DNA of 64,000 nucleotides from Longispora sp040681875 (GTDB lineage: Bacteria; Actinomycetota; Actinomycetes; Mycobacteriales; Micromonosporaceae), in assembly GCF_040681875.1 (NCBI RefSeq), contig NZ_JBFAZP010000002.1, positions 124,001-188,000 of the forward strand. Direction: 5' to 3'. A program made the position numbers and the translations under genes. This document shows, piece by piece, positions 1-7,691 of the stretch. Each line of letters opens with the position of its first letter. Within the stretch, counting starts at the first letter, position 1. A model generated the notes under the pieces. That model did no database searches, was not told the origin of the DNA, and saw only the letters and a program-made list of their open reading frames with translations.

Positions 1-354
1 TTCCTCGCGAAGCTGTCCACCCTGGGGATCCAGGCGCACATGGGCCGCCTGTTCGGCCTGGCCAACCAGCTCGCGCTCGCCCTCCTGGCGGTCGGCATCG
101 CGACCCTGATCGTCCTCGGGTACCGGATGTGGTGGCGCCGCCGCCCGACCCGCGCGGACCGCCGCGCCCCGCTGGGCGCCCCGCCGGCCCGGGGCGGCTG
201 GCGGCAGTTGCCGCTGTGGGTGCTGATCCCCGGTCCGCTGGTGGTCGTCGCGATCGGCTGGGCGATCCCGCTCCTCGGCCTGAGCTTGCTCGCCTTCGTC
301 GTCCTGGACCTGCTGCTCGCCGTGGCCCGCCGTAGGACCGCGCGGGCGCTCTAG
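1..354 (+). CDS. PepSY-associated membrane protein, C-terminal fragment
   Basis: The frame is open from the first base of the window, so the true start lies upstream and only the last 117 residues are present. The fragment shows a GxLFGLANQ stretch leading into a membrane helix and then a YRMWWRRRP basic motif, followed by two more hydrophobic helices (about residues 72-85 and 88-110). This arrangement is typical of the last segments of PepSY_TM proteins, inner-membrane proteins often linked to iron or redox functions. The exact role cannot be told from the fragment. It ends with a basic tail and TAG. No gene follows on this strand until 1889. Confidence 0.7.
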   Translation, partial: FLAKLSTLGIQAHMGRLFGLANQLALALLAVGIATLIVLGYRMWWRRRPTRADRRAPLGAPPARGGWRQLPLWVLIPGPLVVVAIGWAIPLLGLSLLAFVVLDLLLAVARRRTARAL

Positions 355-362
355 GCCTGGGT

Positions 363-445
363 GGGCAGCTCCCCGCCCACGGGCTGGAACACCACGCCCG
401 AACGATCCGTTCGCTGTGGGAACCGCCGACAGGGAGCGCCCTACA
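363..445 (+). repeat. Copy 1 of a diverged 83-85 bp structured repeat
   Basis: This stretch aligns almost end to end with 1690-1774, with a two-base length difference. Both copies begin GGGCnGCTCCCCGCC and end GGGAGCGCCCT, so the ends can pair with one bulged base (GGGC-n-GCTCCC against GGGAGCGCCC). The arms are conserved better than the middle, as expected for a structured element. It lies 8 bp past the PepSY stop codon. It could be a transcribed structured RNA, a miniature mobile element, or a remnant coding duplication. Confidence 0.55.
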
Positions 446-671
446 AGAAGCATCCGGGACCGGGAGGTCCGGCGACGACTTCGCACGTGTGCGTTTCGGA
501 TCCGGAATCGGTGCCCGGGACGTCGGGATCGGCGCGACCGTCGATCCCGACGTCCCAGGCATTTCCGCGTCTTGGGCGGCGCTGCTTCTCGGCCGCCGCT
601 GCGTCCCGGGTGGCGCTGCGTTCCGGGTGGCTCTCCGTCCCGGGTGGCTCTCCGTCCCTGGTGGTCGGTGC
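446..671. other. Intergenic stretch with a short tandem repeat
   Basis: No convincing gene is seen between the first repeat copy and the stop of the secreted protein at 672. Positions 601-667 hold about four units of a 17-18 bp sequence (CGTCCCGGGTGGCTCTC and variants). Long open frames here have compositions unlike neighbouring genes and no family features. Confidence 0.5.
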
Positions 672-971
672 CTACCCCTGGGTGTACAGGTCGTTGATGT
701 AGAGGACCCAGTCGGTGCCGTAGCGGTAGGGGTCCGGCTCGTAGGCGCAGTAGTACTGGTTCGACCACGACTGGGCGCGGTAGTTCTCCCCCGCCCAGAA
801 GCAGTGACCGTCGGTCGGGTGGTAGCTGTACGCCGACCACGGCTCGGGCCAGCTGATGGCGGCGCTATGGCCGGACTGCGCCGCAGGGGCGGGTGCGGCC
901 GTGGCCGGGGTGGCGCCCGGGATCACCAGGGCGGCGGTGACGGCGGCCAGGGCGAGAACACGTTTGAGCAT
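672..971 (-). CDS. Small secreted protein, function unknown
   Basis: The protein has 99 residues. A clear Sec signal peptide opens it (MLKRVLALAAVTAALVIPG, cleavage likely near ATPATAAPAP). The mature part is about 70 residues and rich in Trp, Tyr and Ser, with two Cys (in GHCFWAG and YYCAYEPDP) that could form a disulfide. ATG at 971 is chosen because a GGAG site lies about 9 bases upstream and because the signal peptide starts exactly there; the frame extends further upstream without support. Small aromatic, Cys-paired extracellular proteins are common in actinomycetes. I do not recognise the family. Confidence 0.7.
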   Translation of the reverse strand: MLKRVLALAAVTAALVIPGATPATAAPAPAAQSGHSAAISWPEPWSAYSYHPTDGHCFWAGENYRAQSWSNQYYCAYEPDPYRYGTDWVLYINDLYTQG

Positions 972-1064
972 GATGCACGCTCCACTGTAGAGGGTTGCCC
1001 GAAGGCTCCCACACCCTCCATACCCGGGTACACCACCCACTCCACTACTGACACTTTCCTGACT

Positions 1065-1442
1065 TCACCAACCGTCGCCACGTCCATCGACGTACCCGCC
1101 GATCCGGATCGAAGTCCCGAACGGGTCCGCGACATGCGGGTCCACCCAGACGACCTCGGACCGGCCGCCGTGCCCGTGCACCCGCATCAGGTCGTCCATG
1201 GAGTCGAACACGCAGACCTGCGCCACTCCGGTGGTCGTTCCCAGCCAGCGCAACACGACCCGGTCGTCGGACCACGCGACGCCGTAGGCCACGATCCCGA
1301 CGCCGCTGACCCCGGTCGGATCGTCCCACCGGCGCATCGCGAACCTGCGCGGCGGTGGGACGAACTCCGGGGCATCGCCATCGCGCGCCCCGTGCGACGC
1401 AGCGGCATCCCCTATCCGGGCGGCGGAGTAGTAGTCACCCAC
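1065..1442 (-). CDS. Hypothetical protein, 125 aa
   Basis: No family is recognised. The protein starts with GTG and has no signal peptide or membrane segment. Residues 45-100 look like a compact beta-rich domain (GVGIVAYGVAWSDDRVVLRW, then a VCVFDSMDDLMRVHG segment), and the C-terminus is acidic/Gly-rich. Its first 8 bases overlap the end of the gene 1435-1638, so the two are very likely co-transcribed and translationally coupled. Confidence 0.55.
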   Translation of the reverse strand: MGDYYSAARIGDAAASHGARDGDAPEFVPPPRRFAMRRWDDPTGVSGVGIVAYGVAWSDDRVVLRWLGTTTGVAQVCVFDSMDDLMRVHGHGGRSEVVWVDPHVADPFGTSIRIGGYVDGRGDGW

Positions 1443-1638
1443 AGTCCATCACCCTCACCGCGTCGCGTGCCGTGTCCGCCGGCCAGCAGGGGAACGACTG
1501 GCCGATCTCCGAGGCCACCGCACACCCGAGGCACAGGTCCACGCCCTCGGCGGGCCGGTGCACCTCCAGCACCAACTCGGCCAGCAGCCGGATCAACGCC
1601 TTGATCGGCGACACCTGCGTGGTCAGCTCACCACTCAT
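1435..1638 (-). CDS. Hypothetical protein, 67 aa
   Basis: A short protein of unknown function. ATG at 1638 follows a strong GGAGG site (reading GGGACGGAGGTCGGC on the minus strand). The N-terminal half is an amphipathic helix (PIKALIRLLAELVLEVH) and the second half carries a CLGC pair and a further Cys in FPCWP, so metal binding is possible but unproven. It overlaps the next gene (start 1442) by 8 bp and forms a two-gene operon with it. The 5' region contains copy 2 of the 85-bp repeat. Confidence 0.6.
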   Translation of the reverse strand: MSGELTTQVSPIKALIRLLAELVLEVHRPAEGVDLCLGCAVASEIGQSFPCWPADTARDAVRVMDCG

Positions 1639-1689
1639 GCCGACCTCCGTCCCACGTACCCATCTCCTGCCGCCCTTTCCTGTGTGAAT

Positions 1690-1774
1690 GGGCGGCTCCC
1701 CGCCAGTGGGCTGGAACCACCACCGCCCGAACCATCCGATCGACGGGGAAACCACCAACGGGGAGCGCCCTGCA
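1690..1774 (+). repeat. Copy 2 of the 83-85 bp structured repeat
   Basis: Second copy of the element at 363-445, lying between the divergent starts at 1638 (minus) and 1889 (plus). The closing stem GGGC-g-GCTCCC / GGGAGCGCCC is retained. A 51-codon reading frame (ATG 1688 to TAG 1841-1843) runs through this copy, but the indel relative to copy 1 is not a multiple of three, which argues against a conserved peptide. Confidence 0.55.
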
Positions 1775-1822
1775 CTCGATTCCACACGGAGCGTCGTCGC
1801 GCCACGACCACACCTCGGGGAC

Positions 1823-1861
1823 TTCTGGGACGTTTTCACCTAGAGTGAAAACGTCCCAGAA
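1823..1861. promoter_or_regulatory. Perfect 17-bp inverted repeat upstream of the XRE/PLD regulator
   Basis: The left arm TTCTGGGACGTTTTCAC (1823-1839) and right arm GTGAAAACGTCCCAGAA (1845-1861) are exact reverse complements around a 5-base CTAGA centre. The element ends 27 bp before the regulator start at 1889. Position and symmetry fit an operator for the adjacent helix-turn-helix protein. A terminator is less likely because no gene with family support ends here and no T-run follows. It is markedly less GC-rich than its surroundings. Confidence 0.7.
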
Positions 1862-1888
1862 ATTCCTGCGCCAGAAGCCGGGGCCGCG

Positions 1889-2635
1889 ATGAGTAATGAT
1901 CAACTTAGAGCTGCCCTCGCGCGTGCCGGCCTGAGCTCCGAGAAGCTGGCCCGCAGCGTCGGGGTCGACGCCAAAACTGTGGACCGCTGGCTGGCTGGGC
2001 GCGTTCCCCATCCGCGCACCCGGAGCGCCGTTGCGGAATGCCTGGATGAGCACGAGCGTTTCCTGTGGCCGGATGCCCCGTCCCGAACCTTCGCCAACAA
2101 GAAAGTGGGCGCTGAAATCCTCTCCGCCTACGCCTATAGGTCTGACCTTTCGACCGACCGGTGGTGGGATCTGATCCAGTCTGCGGATGAGCGGATAGAC
2201 CTTCTCGGATACACCCTCTATTTCCTTCCCATGCAGCACCCACAGTTCGTCAAGGTGCTGGCACGCAAAGCTCATGCCGGCTGCAGAATTCGCATCGTGA
2301 TGGCCGATCCTGCCTCACGCCACGTGGCCGACCGTGAGGCAGAAGAGGATGTCGCGCTCACAATCGCGGTGCGAATCCACACCACACTGAAGTTCTTTGC
2401 TCCGCTCCGGAGGCAACCCGAGGTTGAGATGAGGTTCCAGGACGTGCCGCTCTACAACTCCGTCTTCCGGTTTGACGGGGAAATGTTGGTCACCCCGCAC
2501 CTCTATGGCACGCAAGGCTCGCAGGCACCACTGCTTCACCTGCGGAATCTCGGCGAAGACGGACTGTACTCACGATTCGAAGAACACTTCGATGCCATCT
2601 GGGAGAAGTCGCTCCCCATCCCGGATGGATCCTGA
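1889..2635 (+). CDS. XRE-type regulator with phospholipase-D-like C-terminal domain
   Basis: Residues 4-50 form an XRE-type helix-turn-helix (LSSEKLARSVGVDAKTVDRW). Residues 75-245 resemble the phospholipase-D-like/DUF5919 fold, with KVLARKAHAGCRIRIVMADP as the typical beta-helix-beta core. I see no HKD catalytic motif, so this half is probably a ligand sensor rather than a nuclease or lipase. The gene sits 9 bp upstream of a NUDIX hydrolase and a convergent HD hydrolase follows; such trios recur in actinobacteria, from general knowledge. The perfect palindrome at 1823-1861 suggests autoregulation. Base composition here is visibly less GC-rich than in neighbouring genes, consistent with recent acquisition. 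Confidence 0.8.
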   Translation: MSNDQLRAALARAGLSSEKLARSVGVDAKTVDRWLAGRVPHPRTRSAVAECLDEHERFLWPDAPSRTFANKKVGAEILSAYAYRSDLSTDRWWDLIQSADERIDLLGYTLYFLPMQHPQFVKVLARKAHAGCRIRIVMADPASRHVADREAEEDVALTIAVRIHTTLKFFAPLRRQPEVEMRFQDVPLYNSVFRFDGEMLVTPHLYGTQGSQAPLLHLRNLGEDGLYSRFEEHFDAIWEKSLPIPDGS

Positions 2636-2643
2636 GGTCCACC

Positions 2644-3111
2644 ATGCCCAGAGTCGACTACTACGACGATCCCGCAGCCCCCTCCGCCAACTCGTTGCGG
2701 CCGGCTGCGTCGGCGGTGGTTGTAGACGGGACGGGGCGGATACTGCTCCACCGGCGAGTGGACAACAGTCTCTGGGCCCTACCTGGCGGTGTGATGGAGA
2801 TCGGCGAGACCATCGAAGAGACCGCGAAACGTGAGGTTCGGGAAGAAACCGGCCTCGATATCGAATGCGACTACGTTATCGGCATCTACTCGGACCCTCT
2901 CCATGTGTTCTCCTACGACGACGGTGAGGTTCGTCAAGAGTTCTCCGTTTGTATCGCGGCACGCATCGTCGGCGGGGAACTTCTTGTGAGCGAGGAATCC
3001 TCAGAGGTGGCGTTCTGGGAACTCGAACAGTTGCCCAACCTACCCATGCATGCGCGGATCCGGACGCGGATCTCGGATTTTCACAACGGGGTTCGGGCTG
3101 CGCTTCGTTAG
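2644..3111 (+). CDS. NUDIX hydrolase
   Basis: A 155-residue NUDIX protein. The full Nudix box GX5EX7REUXEEXGU is present at residues 49-71 (Gly49, Glu55, Arg63-Glu64, Glu67-Glu68, Gly70), so it should bind a divalent metal and cleave a nucleoside-diphosphate-linked substrate. The substrate cannot be predicted from this. It starts 9 bp after the XRE/PLD regulator, presumably in one operon, and its last 4 bases overlap the convergent HD-hydrolase gene. The pairing of a PLD-fold sensor, NUDIX and HD hydrolase suggests turnover of a small nucleotide, but this is inference. Confidence 0.9.
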   Translation: MPRVDYYDDPAAPSANSLRPAASAVVVDGTGRILLHRRVDNSLWALPGGVMEIGETIEETAKREVREETGLDIECDYVIGIYSDPLHVFSYDDGEVRQEFSVCIAARIVGGELLVSEESSEVAFWELEQLPNLPMHARIRTRISDFHNGVRAALR

Positions 3112-3686
3112 CCGCCCGGAAATTCGATGCCCTTGTCCTTGGCACTAGCCACTGTCCGCTCGATGGCTGCACTGATCTCATCTGCGGCGGCAGTCAGGGC
3201 CCGAGGCACCGTGTGCTGGCAGCCATATCGTTCCTTGATCTCGCGGAGCCGCTCGTCGAATGTCACGGGCAGACCTATTGGACTTGTGGTCATGTCGCAC
3301 GCCCAGAGAGCGTCGCGCACCGCGCTTCTGTCGTCGGGGAAGAACCGCTGCTCGTCTGCCAACCCGCGCAAGCCGGCTTCCTCCGCTGCGGCCGAATGGT
3401 TACAAACGAGGCAGCACACATCGAAGCCCACACCCAGGTTCTGCAGGTATCGCGCCCCATCGAGAGGGTGGAACTCCGTATCCTTGGCTACCGACGAATA
3501 TCCGACATCGTGCAGCCAGGCGGAGACGACCAATGCGTCCGCCTGGTCCCCGAACACCGGGCGCAACAACTCCGCCTTGGCCCCCACGGCCTGAACGTGC
3601 CGCCAGCGGCGCGGGAACTCCGCTTCCAGACAGTTCCGGGCGACCTCGACAGCCCACGCGATCGAATCCGTCACGCCGACAAGCAT
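3108..3686 (-). CDS. HD-domain phosphohydrolase
   Basis: A 192-residue HD-superfamily protein. The metal ligands are visible as His30 (RHVQAVG), His59-Asp60 (AWLHDVGY) and Asp131 (WACDMTT), the usual H...HD...D pattern, with a further His97 in CNHSAAAEEAG. HD proteins hydrolyse phosphate esters, often of nucleotides. The gene converges on the NUDIX gene and overlaps its stop by 4 bp, so both are tightly packed but oppositely transcribed. Substrate unknown. Confidence 0.85.
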   Translation of the reverse strand: MLVGVTDSIAWAVEVARNCLEAEFPRRWRHVQAVGAKAELLRPVFGDQADALVVSAWLHDVGYSSVAKDTEFHPLDGARYLQNLGVGFDVCCLVCNHSAAAEEAGLRGLADEQRFFPDDRSAVRDALWACDMTTSPIGLPVTFDERLREIKERYGCQHTVPRALTAAADEISAAIERTVASAKDKGIEFPGG

Positions 3687-3711
3687 AGATCGCCCGCACC
3701 GTCCGAATTGC

Positions 3712-4407
3712 TCAGTCGACCGCCCGGGCCGCCTCCAGGATCAGGTTCGCGATCTCCTCCGGCCGGGACGCCAGGGAGGCGTGTGAGGCGTCCAGGGTCA
3801 GGGTGCGCTGGGGCTTGATCCGGTCGGCCATCATGCGCTGGTTGTCCGGGTGGATCATCCGGTCCGCGCTGGACACCTGGTACCAGGACGGCCGGTGCTT
3901 CCACGCGGGGTCGGTGATCGTGTCGCCGAACGTCGAGGCCAGCGGGGCCTTCTGGGTGACCGCCATGACCAGGCCCTCCTCGTCGGTGAGGTCCGGGCAG
4001 AAGTTCTGGTGGAAGGCGTCCTGGCGGATCCACAGGTAGCCGTCGGCGTCCGGGGCGAGGGCGTCGGCCCCGGCCGGGGGCCTGGCCGCCGTGATACTGC
4101 CGGGGCTCTCGCCGTCGTCGGGGGCGAAGGCCGCGACGTAGACGAGGCCGGCCACGTTCGGGGCGTTGCCCGCCGTGGTGATGACGGCGCCGCCGTAGGA
4201 GTGGCCGACCAGCAGGACCGGCCCCGGGATCCCCGCGACGACCTTGCGGGTGCGTTCCGCGTCGTCAGCCAGGGAGGTGAGCGGGAGCTCCACCGCGAAC
4301 TGCGAGGTCACGCCCTGCGCGGCCAGCCGGGGGATGACCTTGGCCCAGTGGGCGGCCCCGCCCCAGAACCCGTGTACCAGAACCACCGCTGGCAACCGCG
4401 CCATCAC
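3712..4407 (-). CDS. Alpha/beta-fold hydrolase (esterase-like)
   Basis: A 231-residue cytosolic alpha/beta hydrolase. It has the oxyanion VHGFWGG segment near residue 12, the nucleophile elbow GHSYGG with Ser70, a probable acid in SSADRMIHP, and the catalytic His in LDASHASLASRP near the C-terminus. It resembles small salicyl-ester/MhpC-like hydrolases that lack a signal peptide. Start is GTG 4407 or ATG 4404, which are adjacent and equally plausible. It stands alone, with 25 bp to the convergent HD-hydrolase side and about 270 bp to the PucR-type gene. Confidence 0.85.
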   Translation of the reverse strand: MMARLPAVVLVHGFWGGAAHWAKVIPRLAAQGVTSQFAVELPLTSLADDAERTRKVVAGIPGPVLLVGHSYGGAVITTAGNAPNVAGLVYVAAFAPDDGESPGSITAARPPAGADALAPDADGYLWIRQDAFHQNFCPDLTDEEGLVMAVTQKAPLASTFGDTITDPAWKHRPSWYQVSSADRMIHPDNQRMMADRIKPQRTLTLDASHASLASRPEEIANLILEAARAVD

Positions 4408-4680
4408 GTACCCCCGTCACCCGGGCCGCGCCGCCGGCGGCCGTCCTTGATCACAGTAGGGCAAAGCCGGACCTATCCGCCGCGCAAAGAGACAGCTCCC
4501 GATGCCGATCCGGCAGGGGCACCGGGGGCAGGGGTGCCGACGGTCAGGCGCGTGGTGATCAGGGCCGCGCGGACCTGGGCGGTCGCGTCCTCCCGTGCGT
4601 GCCGTGCGCAAAGGCCCGATTCCCCGCCGACCCGCCGACCCGGCTACCGGTCGCGCACCCGTGCGCGGGCCGGGCCCGGC

Positions 4681-5853
4681 TCAGGGGGTGCCCGGGTGCA
4701 GGAGCGGGGACAGGGTCAGGGCCAGGTGCAGGCGGAGGCGGTCCTGGCCGCGTTCCAGGTCGGTGCCGGTGATCTGCTGGATCCGGCCCAGGCGGTGGTA
4801 CAGGGTCTGGCGGTGGATGCCGAGCGCCGCCGCGCTGCGCTGTACGTTGCCGGCCTCGTCCAGGTAGGTGGTGGCGGTCGCGAGGAGGACCGGGTCGCCG
4901 TGGTCGAGAAGGCGGCGGGCCGCGTCGTCGAGGACAGCGTGGCGGAGAGCGCGGGGCGGGCCGCAGGCGAGGAGGCGGTAGATGCCCAGGTCGGGCCAGC
5001 TGGCCACGGGTCGGAGCGCGGGGACCTCGGCGCTGGCCCGGAGCGCCAGGCGGGCCTCGCGCCAGCTCTCGCGGGCGTGCACCAGGTCGGGGCGGGGGGC
5101 GCCGAGGCCGGCGACGGCGTGCGGGCGGAGGTCGGGCGGGAGCTGTTCGGCGTAGAGGGCGAGGGCCTGGCGGGCCAGGGCGTGGGCGGGGCGCGGGTCG
5201 GCGGCGTCGGCCAGGGGCGCCAGCAGAGTGAGGTGGTCCTGGTCGGTGGCCGCCAGGACGGACTGGGGCAACCGCCAGAGATTGATGGGTACGGCGTGGG
5301 CCGCCGGTTCCGGGACGGTGCGGAGCACGACGGCGACGACGGGTACGTCCCGGTCCACGACGCCCAGTTCGGCGATCTCCTCGGCGGCGGCCTCGGCGGT
5401 GCCCGGGTCGGGTGAGAGCAGGTCCTGGAGGCGGTCGGACATCCGTTCCTTGGCGCGGGCCTGCTGGGCCATGATCGCGCCGGCCCGGGCGGCGCTGTGC
5501 ATGGCCGCGCCGAGGACGGCGTCGTCGAGGTCGTGGCGTTCGTCCAGCAGCCACAGGTAGCCGTAGGTGACGCCGTTCCAGCGGGCGGGCAGGCAGACCC
5601 GGGCGAGCAGGTCGCGGGCCGGGTCGGCCGGGGTGCGGACCGGGACGTCGCTGGTGGCGATGCCGAACCGTTCGAAGAACTCGCGGACCTCGGGGGCCGA
5701 CCGCCGGTCGAGGATCGAGCGCTGCCGGACCGCGTCGATGCCGCCGGACTGGGAGCCGAACGCCACCAGCTGGAAGTCGCGGTCCTCCAGGGTCACGGGC
5801 GCGGACAGCAGCCGGGACACCCGGTCGACGATGTCCTGCAGGTCAGGCCTCAT
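4681..5853 (-). CDS. PucR-family transcriptional regulator, probable proline-utilisation activator
   Basis: A 390-residue PucR/CdaR-type regulator. The N-terminal two thirds are the ligand-sensing part. The C-terminal HTH_30 domain (about 325-385) has the family signature TATTYLDEAGNVQRSAAALG followed by HRQTLYHRLGRI. ATG 5853 is chosen because the protein then begins MRPDLQDIVDRVSRLL, as in homologues. It is divergent from proline dehydrogenase with a 143-bp shared promoter region. Streptomycetes are known to use a PucR-type activator for proline catabolism, so that role is likely but is inferred from context. Confidence 0.85.
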   Translation of the reverse strand: MRPDLQDIVDRVSRLLSAPVTLEDRDFQLVAFGSQSGGIDAVRQRSILDRRSAPEVREFFERFGIATSDVPVRTPADPARDLLARVCLPARWNGVTYGYLWLLDERHDLDDAVLGAAMHSAARAGAIMAQQARAKERMSDRLQDLLSPDPGTAEAAAEEIAELGVVDRDVPVVAVVLRTVPEPAAHAVPINLWRLPQSVLAATDQDHLTLLAPLADAADPRPAHALARQALALYAEQLPPDLRPHAVAGLGAPRPDLVHARESWREARLALRASAEVPALRPVASWPDLGIYRLLACGPPRALRHAVLDDAARRLLDHGDPVLLATATTYLDEAGNVQRSAAALGIHRQTLYHRLGRIQQITGTDLERGQDRLRLHLALTLSPLLHPGTP

Positions 5854-5925
5854 ACCGCCGATTCTCGCACGGGGCCGCTGAGCATTCGTACCGGAAAAAG
5901 GCTCGGAGCTTGTGACGTTTGTCTG

Positions 5926-5954
5926 TTGAGTGCGGCCGGTGGGCGGCATAGGTT
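5926..5954 (+). promoter_or_regulatory. Predicted vegetative promoter of the proline dehydrogenase gene
   Basis: TTGAGT (5926-5931) and TAGGTT (5949-5954) are separated by 17 bp and lie 42 bp before the GTG start at 5997. They fit the actinobacterial housekeeping consensus reasonably well. The site lies in the divergent spacer and would be available to the PucR-type regulator. Confidence 0.45.
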
Positions 5955-5996
5955 CTGCGTCACCGCCCCATTGCGGCCCCCTCAGGAGGTCTGACC

Positions 5997-6923
5997 GTGT
6001 TCTCGCAACCCTTGTTGATCGCGTCCCGCAGCGCGCGCATGCGCCGGGCGGTCACCGGCACGCCCGCCCTGCGCCGGCTCGCCGACCGCTTCGTCGCCGG
6101 GGAGTCCCTCGACCAGGCCGTCGGCGCGACCACGGGGCTCGTCGACCGGGGCCTGACGGTCACCATCGACCACCTCGGCGAGGACACCCTCGACGCGAAG
6201 GACGCGGCCGCCACCCGCGACGCCTACCTGGCGCTGCTCGCCCGGCTCACCGACCTCGGGCTGCCCGCCCAGGTCGAGGTCTCCGTCAAGCTGTCCGCCC
6301 TCGGGCAGAAGCTCGCCAGCGACGCGGCCCAGGTCACCCTGGAGAACGCCGTCGCGATCTGCGAGGCCGCCCAGCGCGCCGGCACCACGGTCACCGTCGA
6401 CATGGAGGACCACACCACGGTCGACGCCACCCTCGGCACGGTGCGGGACCTGCGCGAGGAGTTCCCCTGGGTGGGGGCCGTGCTCCAGTCCTGCCTGCGG
6501 CGCACCGAGGCCGACTGCGCGGACCTGGCCACCGCCGGTTCGCGGGTCCGCCTGGTCAAGGGCGCGTACGCCGAGCCCGCCACCGTCGCGTACGCGGCCA
6601 AGCGGGACGTGGACCTCGCGTACGCGCGGTGCATGCGGATCCTGATGAACTCCAAGGCGTACCCGATGATCGCCACCCACGACCTGCGCATGGTCGACAT
6701 CGCCGAACGGCTCGGCGAGGAGCTCGGCCGCGAACCGGGCAGCTACGAGTTCCAGATGCTCTACGGCATCCGCACGACCGAGCAGCGCGCGCTCGCCGCT
6801 CGGGGCCACATCGTCCGGGTGTACCTGCCCTACGGCGAGGACTGGTACGGCTACTTCATGCGCCGGCTCGCCGAGCGGCCCGCGAACCTGGCGTTCTTCG
6901 CGCGCTCGCTGTTCAGCCGCTGA
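5997..6923 (+). CDS. Proline dehydrogenase
   Basis: A 308-residue monofunctional proline dehydrogenase (FAD-dependent oxidation of L-proline to pyrroline-5-carboxylate). The beta/alpha-barrel signature segments are present: VSVKLSALG near residue 95, DMEDHTTVD near 135, RLVKGAYAEP near 185, MIATHD near 222 and the substrate-binding YGEDWYGYFMRRL near the C-terminus. The GTG start follows a perfect AGGAGGT site (5984-5990). Pyrroline-5-carboxylate dehydrogenase, usually adjacent in actinobacteria, is absent from this window. Regulation is presumably by the divergent PucR-type protein. Confidence 0.95.
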   Translation: MFSQPLLIASRSARMRRAVTGTPALRRLADRFVAGESLDQAVGATTGLVDRGLTVTIDHLGEDTLDAKDAAATRDAYLALLARLTDLGLPAQVEVSVKLSALGQKLASDAAQVTLENAVAICEAAQRAGTTVTVDMEDHTTVDATLGTVRDLREEFPWVGAVLQSCLRRTEADCADLATAGSRVRLVKGAYAEPATVAYAAKRDVDLAYARCMRILMNSKAYPMIATHDLRMVDIAERLGEELGREPGSYEFQMLYGIRTTEQRALAARGHIVRVYLPYGEDWYGYFMRRLAERPANLAFFARSLFSR

Positions 6924-6932
6924 CCACCTGGG

Positions 6933-6958
6933 CCCCGCCCACTCCTTGGCGGGCGGGG
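6933..6958 (+). terminator. GC-rich hairpin after proline dehydrogenase
   Basis: CCCCGCCC (6933-6940) pairs with GGGCGGGG (6951-6958) around a 10-base loop, 10 bp past the stop codon. No T-run follows, as is normal for high-GC actinobacterial terminators. Confidence 0.55.
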
Positions 6959-7148
6959 GCGGGGTCCAGGGTTTGTACTGCCCGGCGGGCCGGCCGGGAG
7001 CGGGGCGGCGGATCCTGACGGGGTCCGCCGACCCGGACCTCACCTCATTCGGTGGCCGGGACCGTCGGCGACCCGGCTCCGGGCGGCCGCCACCACGCGA
7101 CGGCGCTATCGTCGGCTTCGGCCTTCCCGCTGTCCGAGACGAGGCACG

Positions 7149-7676
7149 TTGAGCGCTGAGCACGACAGACCGAGCGACATGGGTACGTGGCGGATCGAGC
7201 GCCTGGAGGCTTACGCCGCCGACGTCCGGGGCTACCAACTGGAACATGTCCGGTTCACCGCACAGTTCCACGCCTATCAATCCGTGGAGCCTCGGGAGGT
7301 CCGCTTGCGGTGGGCCGTCCTGTCCCTGGACGCCAACAGGCGAAGTCAAGGGGACGGCCCGCAGGAGCAGTACAGGGTGTCGCACACAGACTTCACGCTC
7401 CGCACCTGGATCATCGAAAATCTCGGGCCCGGTCCGGAGCAGGCCAGCGACCCTGAGGCCCTCGCCGCCGACACGCTCGCGGCACTCACCCACGACCCCG
7501 CGCAGGCCACGGCCATCGCCGCGGACTGGCGCAGCCTTCCCATCGAGCAGATCAGGGACCTTCGGCGACACAAGAATCTGACGGCCCACCTGGACCGACT
7601 CGTCGGCCACCTGCGGCCCGGGCCGACCACGGAGCTCCTCAAGGCATGGATCGAGGCCAGGAAGTGGCTGCCCTGA
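7149..7676 (+). CDS. Hypothetical protein, 175 aa
   Basis: No family is recognised. The protein is soluble and mostly helical, with a Trp-rich C-terminus (LLKAWIEARKWLP). TTG 7149 has a GAGG site close upstream (7141-7144). The alternative ATG at 7179 has no visible ribosome site, so the start is uncertain. It stands alone between the proline dehydrogenase terminator and the convergent EboA-like gene, 15 bp from the latter's stop. Base composition is somewhat less extreme than in the surrounding genes. Confidence 0.55.
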   Translation: MSAEHDRPSDMGTWRIERLEAYAADVRGYQLEHVRFTAQFHAYQSVEPREVRLRWAVLSLDANRRSQGDGPQEQYRVSHTDFTLRTWIIENLGPGPEQASDPEALAADTLAALTHDPAQATAIAADWRSLPIEQIRDLRRHKNLTAHLDRLVGHLRPGPTTELLKAWIEARKWLP

Positions 7677-7691
7677 CCACTCCCCCGGACC

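Noticed and set aside
489..1604. Long plus-strand open frame of 371 codons
   Set aside because: It runs antisense to the signal-peptide protein and two small genes, is rich in Arg/Pro/Gly with no domain features, and is explained by GC-rich third-position bias.
1688..1843. 51-codon reading frame through repeat copy 2, ending in the centre of the palindrome
   Set aside because: The other repeat copy differs by a two-base indel that breaks the frame, and there is no clear ribosome site, so a conserved peptide is unlikely. A leader peptide cannot be fully excluded.
1823..1861. Palindrome as a rho-independent terminator
   Set aside because: No supported gene ends just upstream on either strand and no T-run follows; the promoter-proximal position before an XRE gene fits an operator better.
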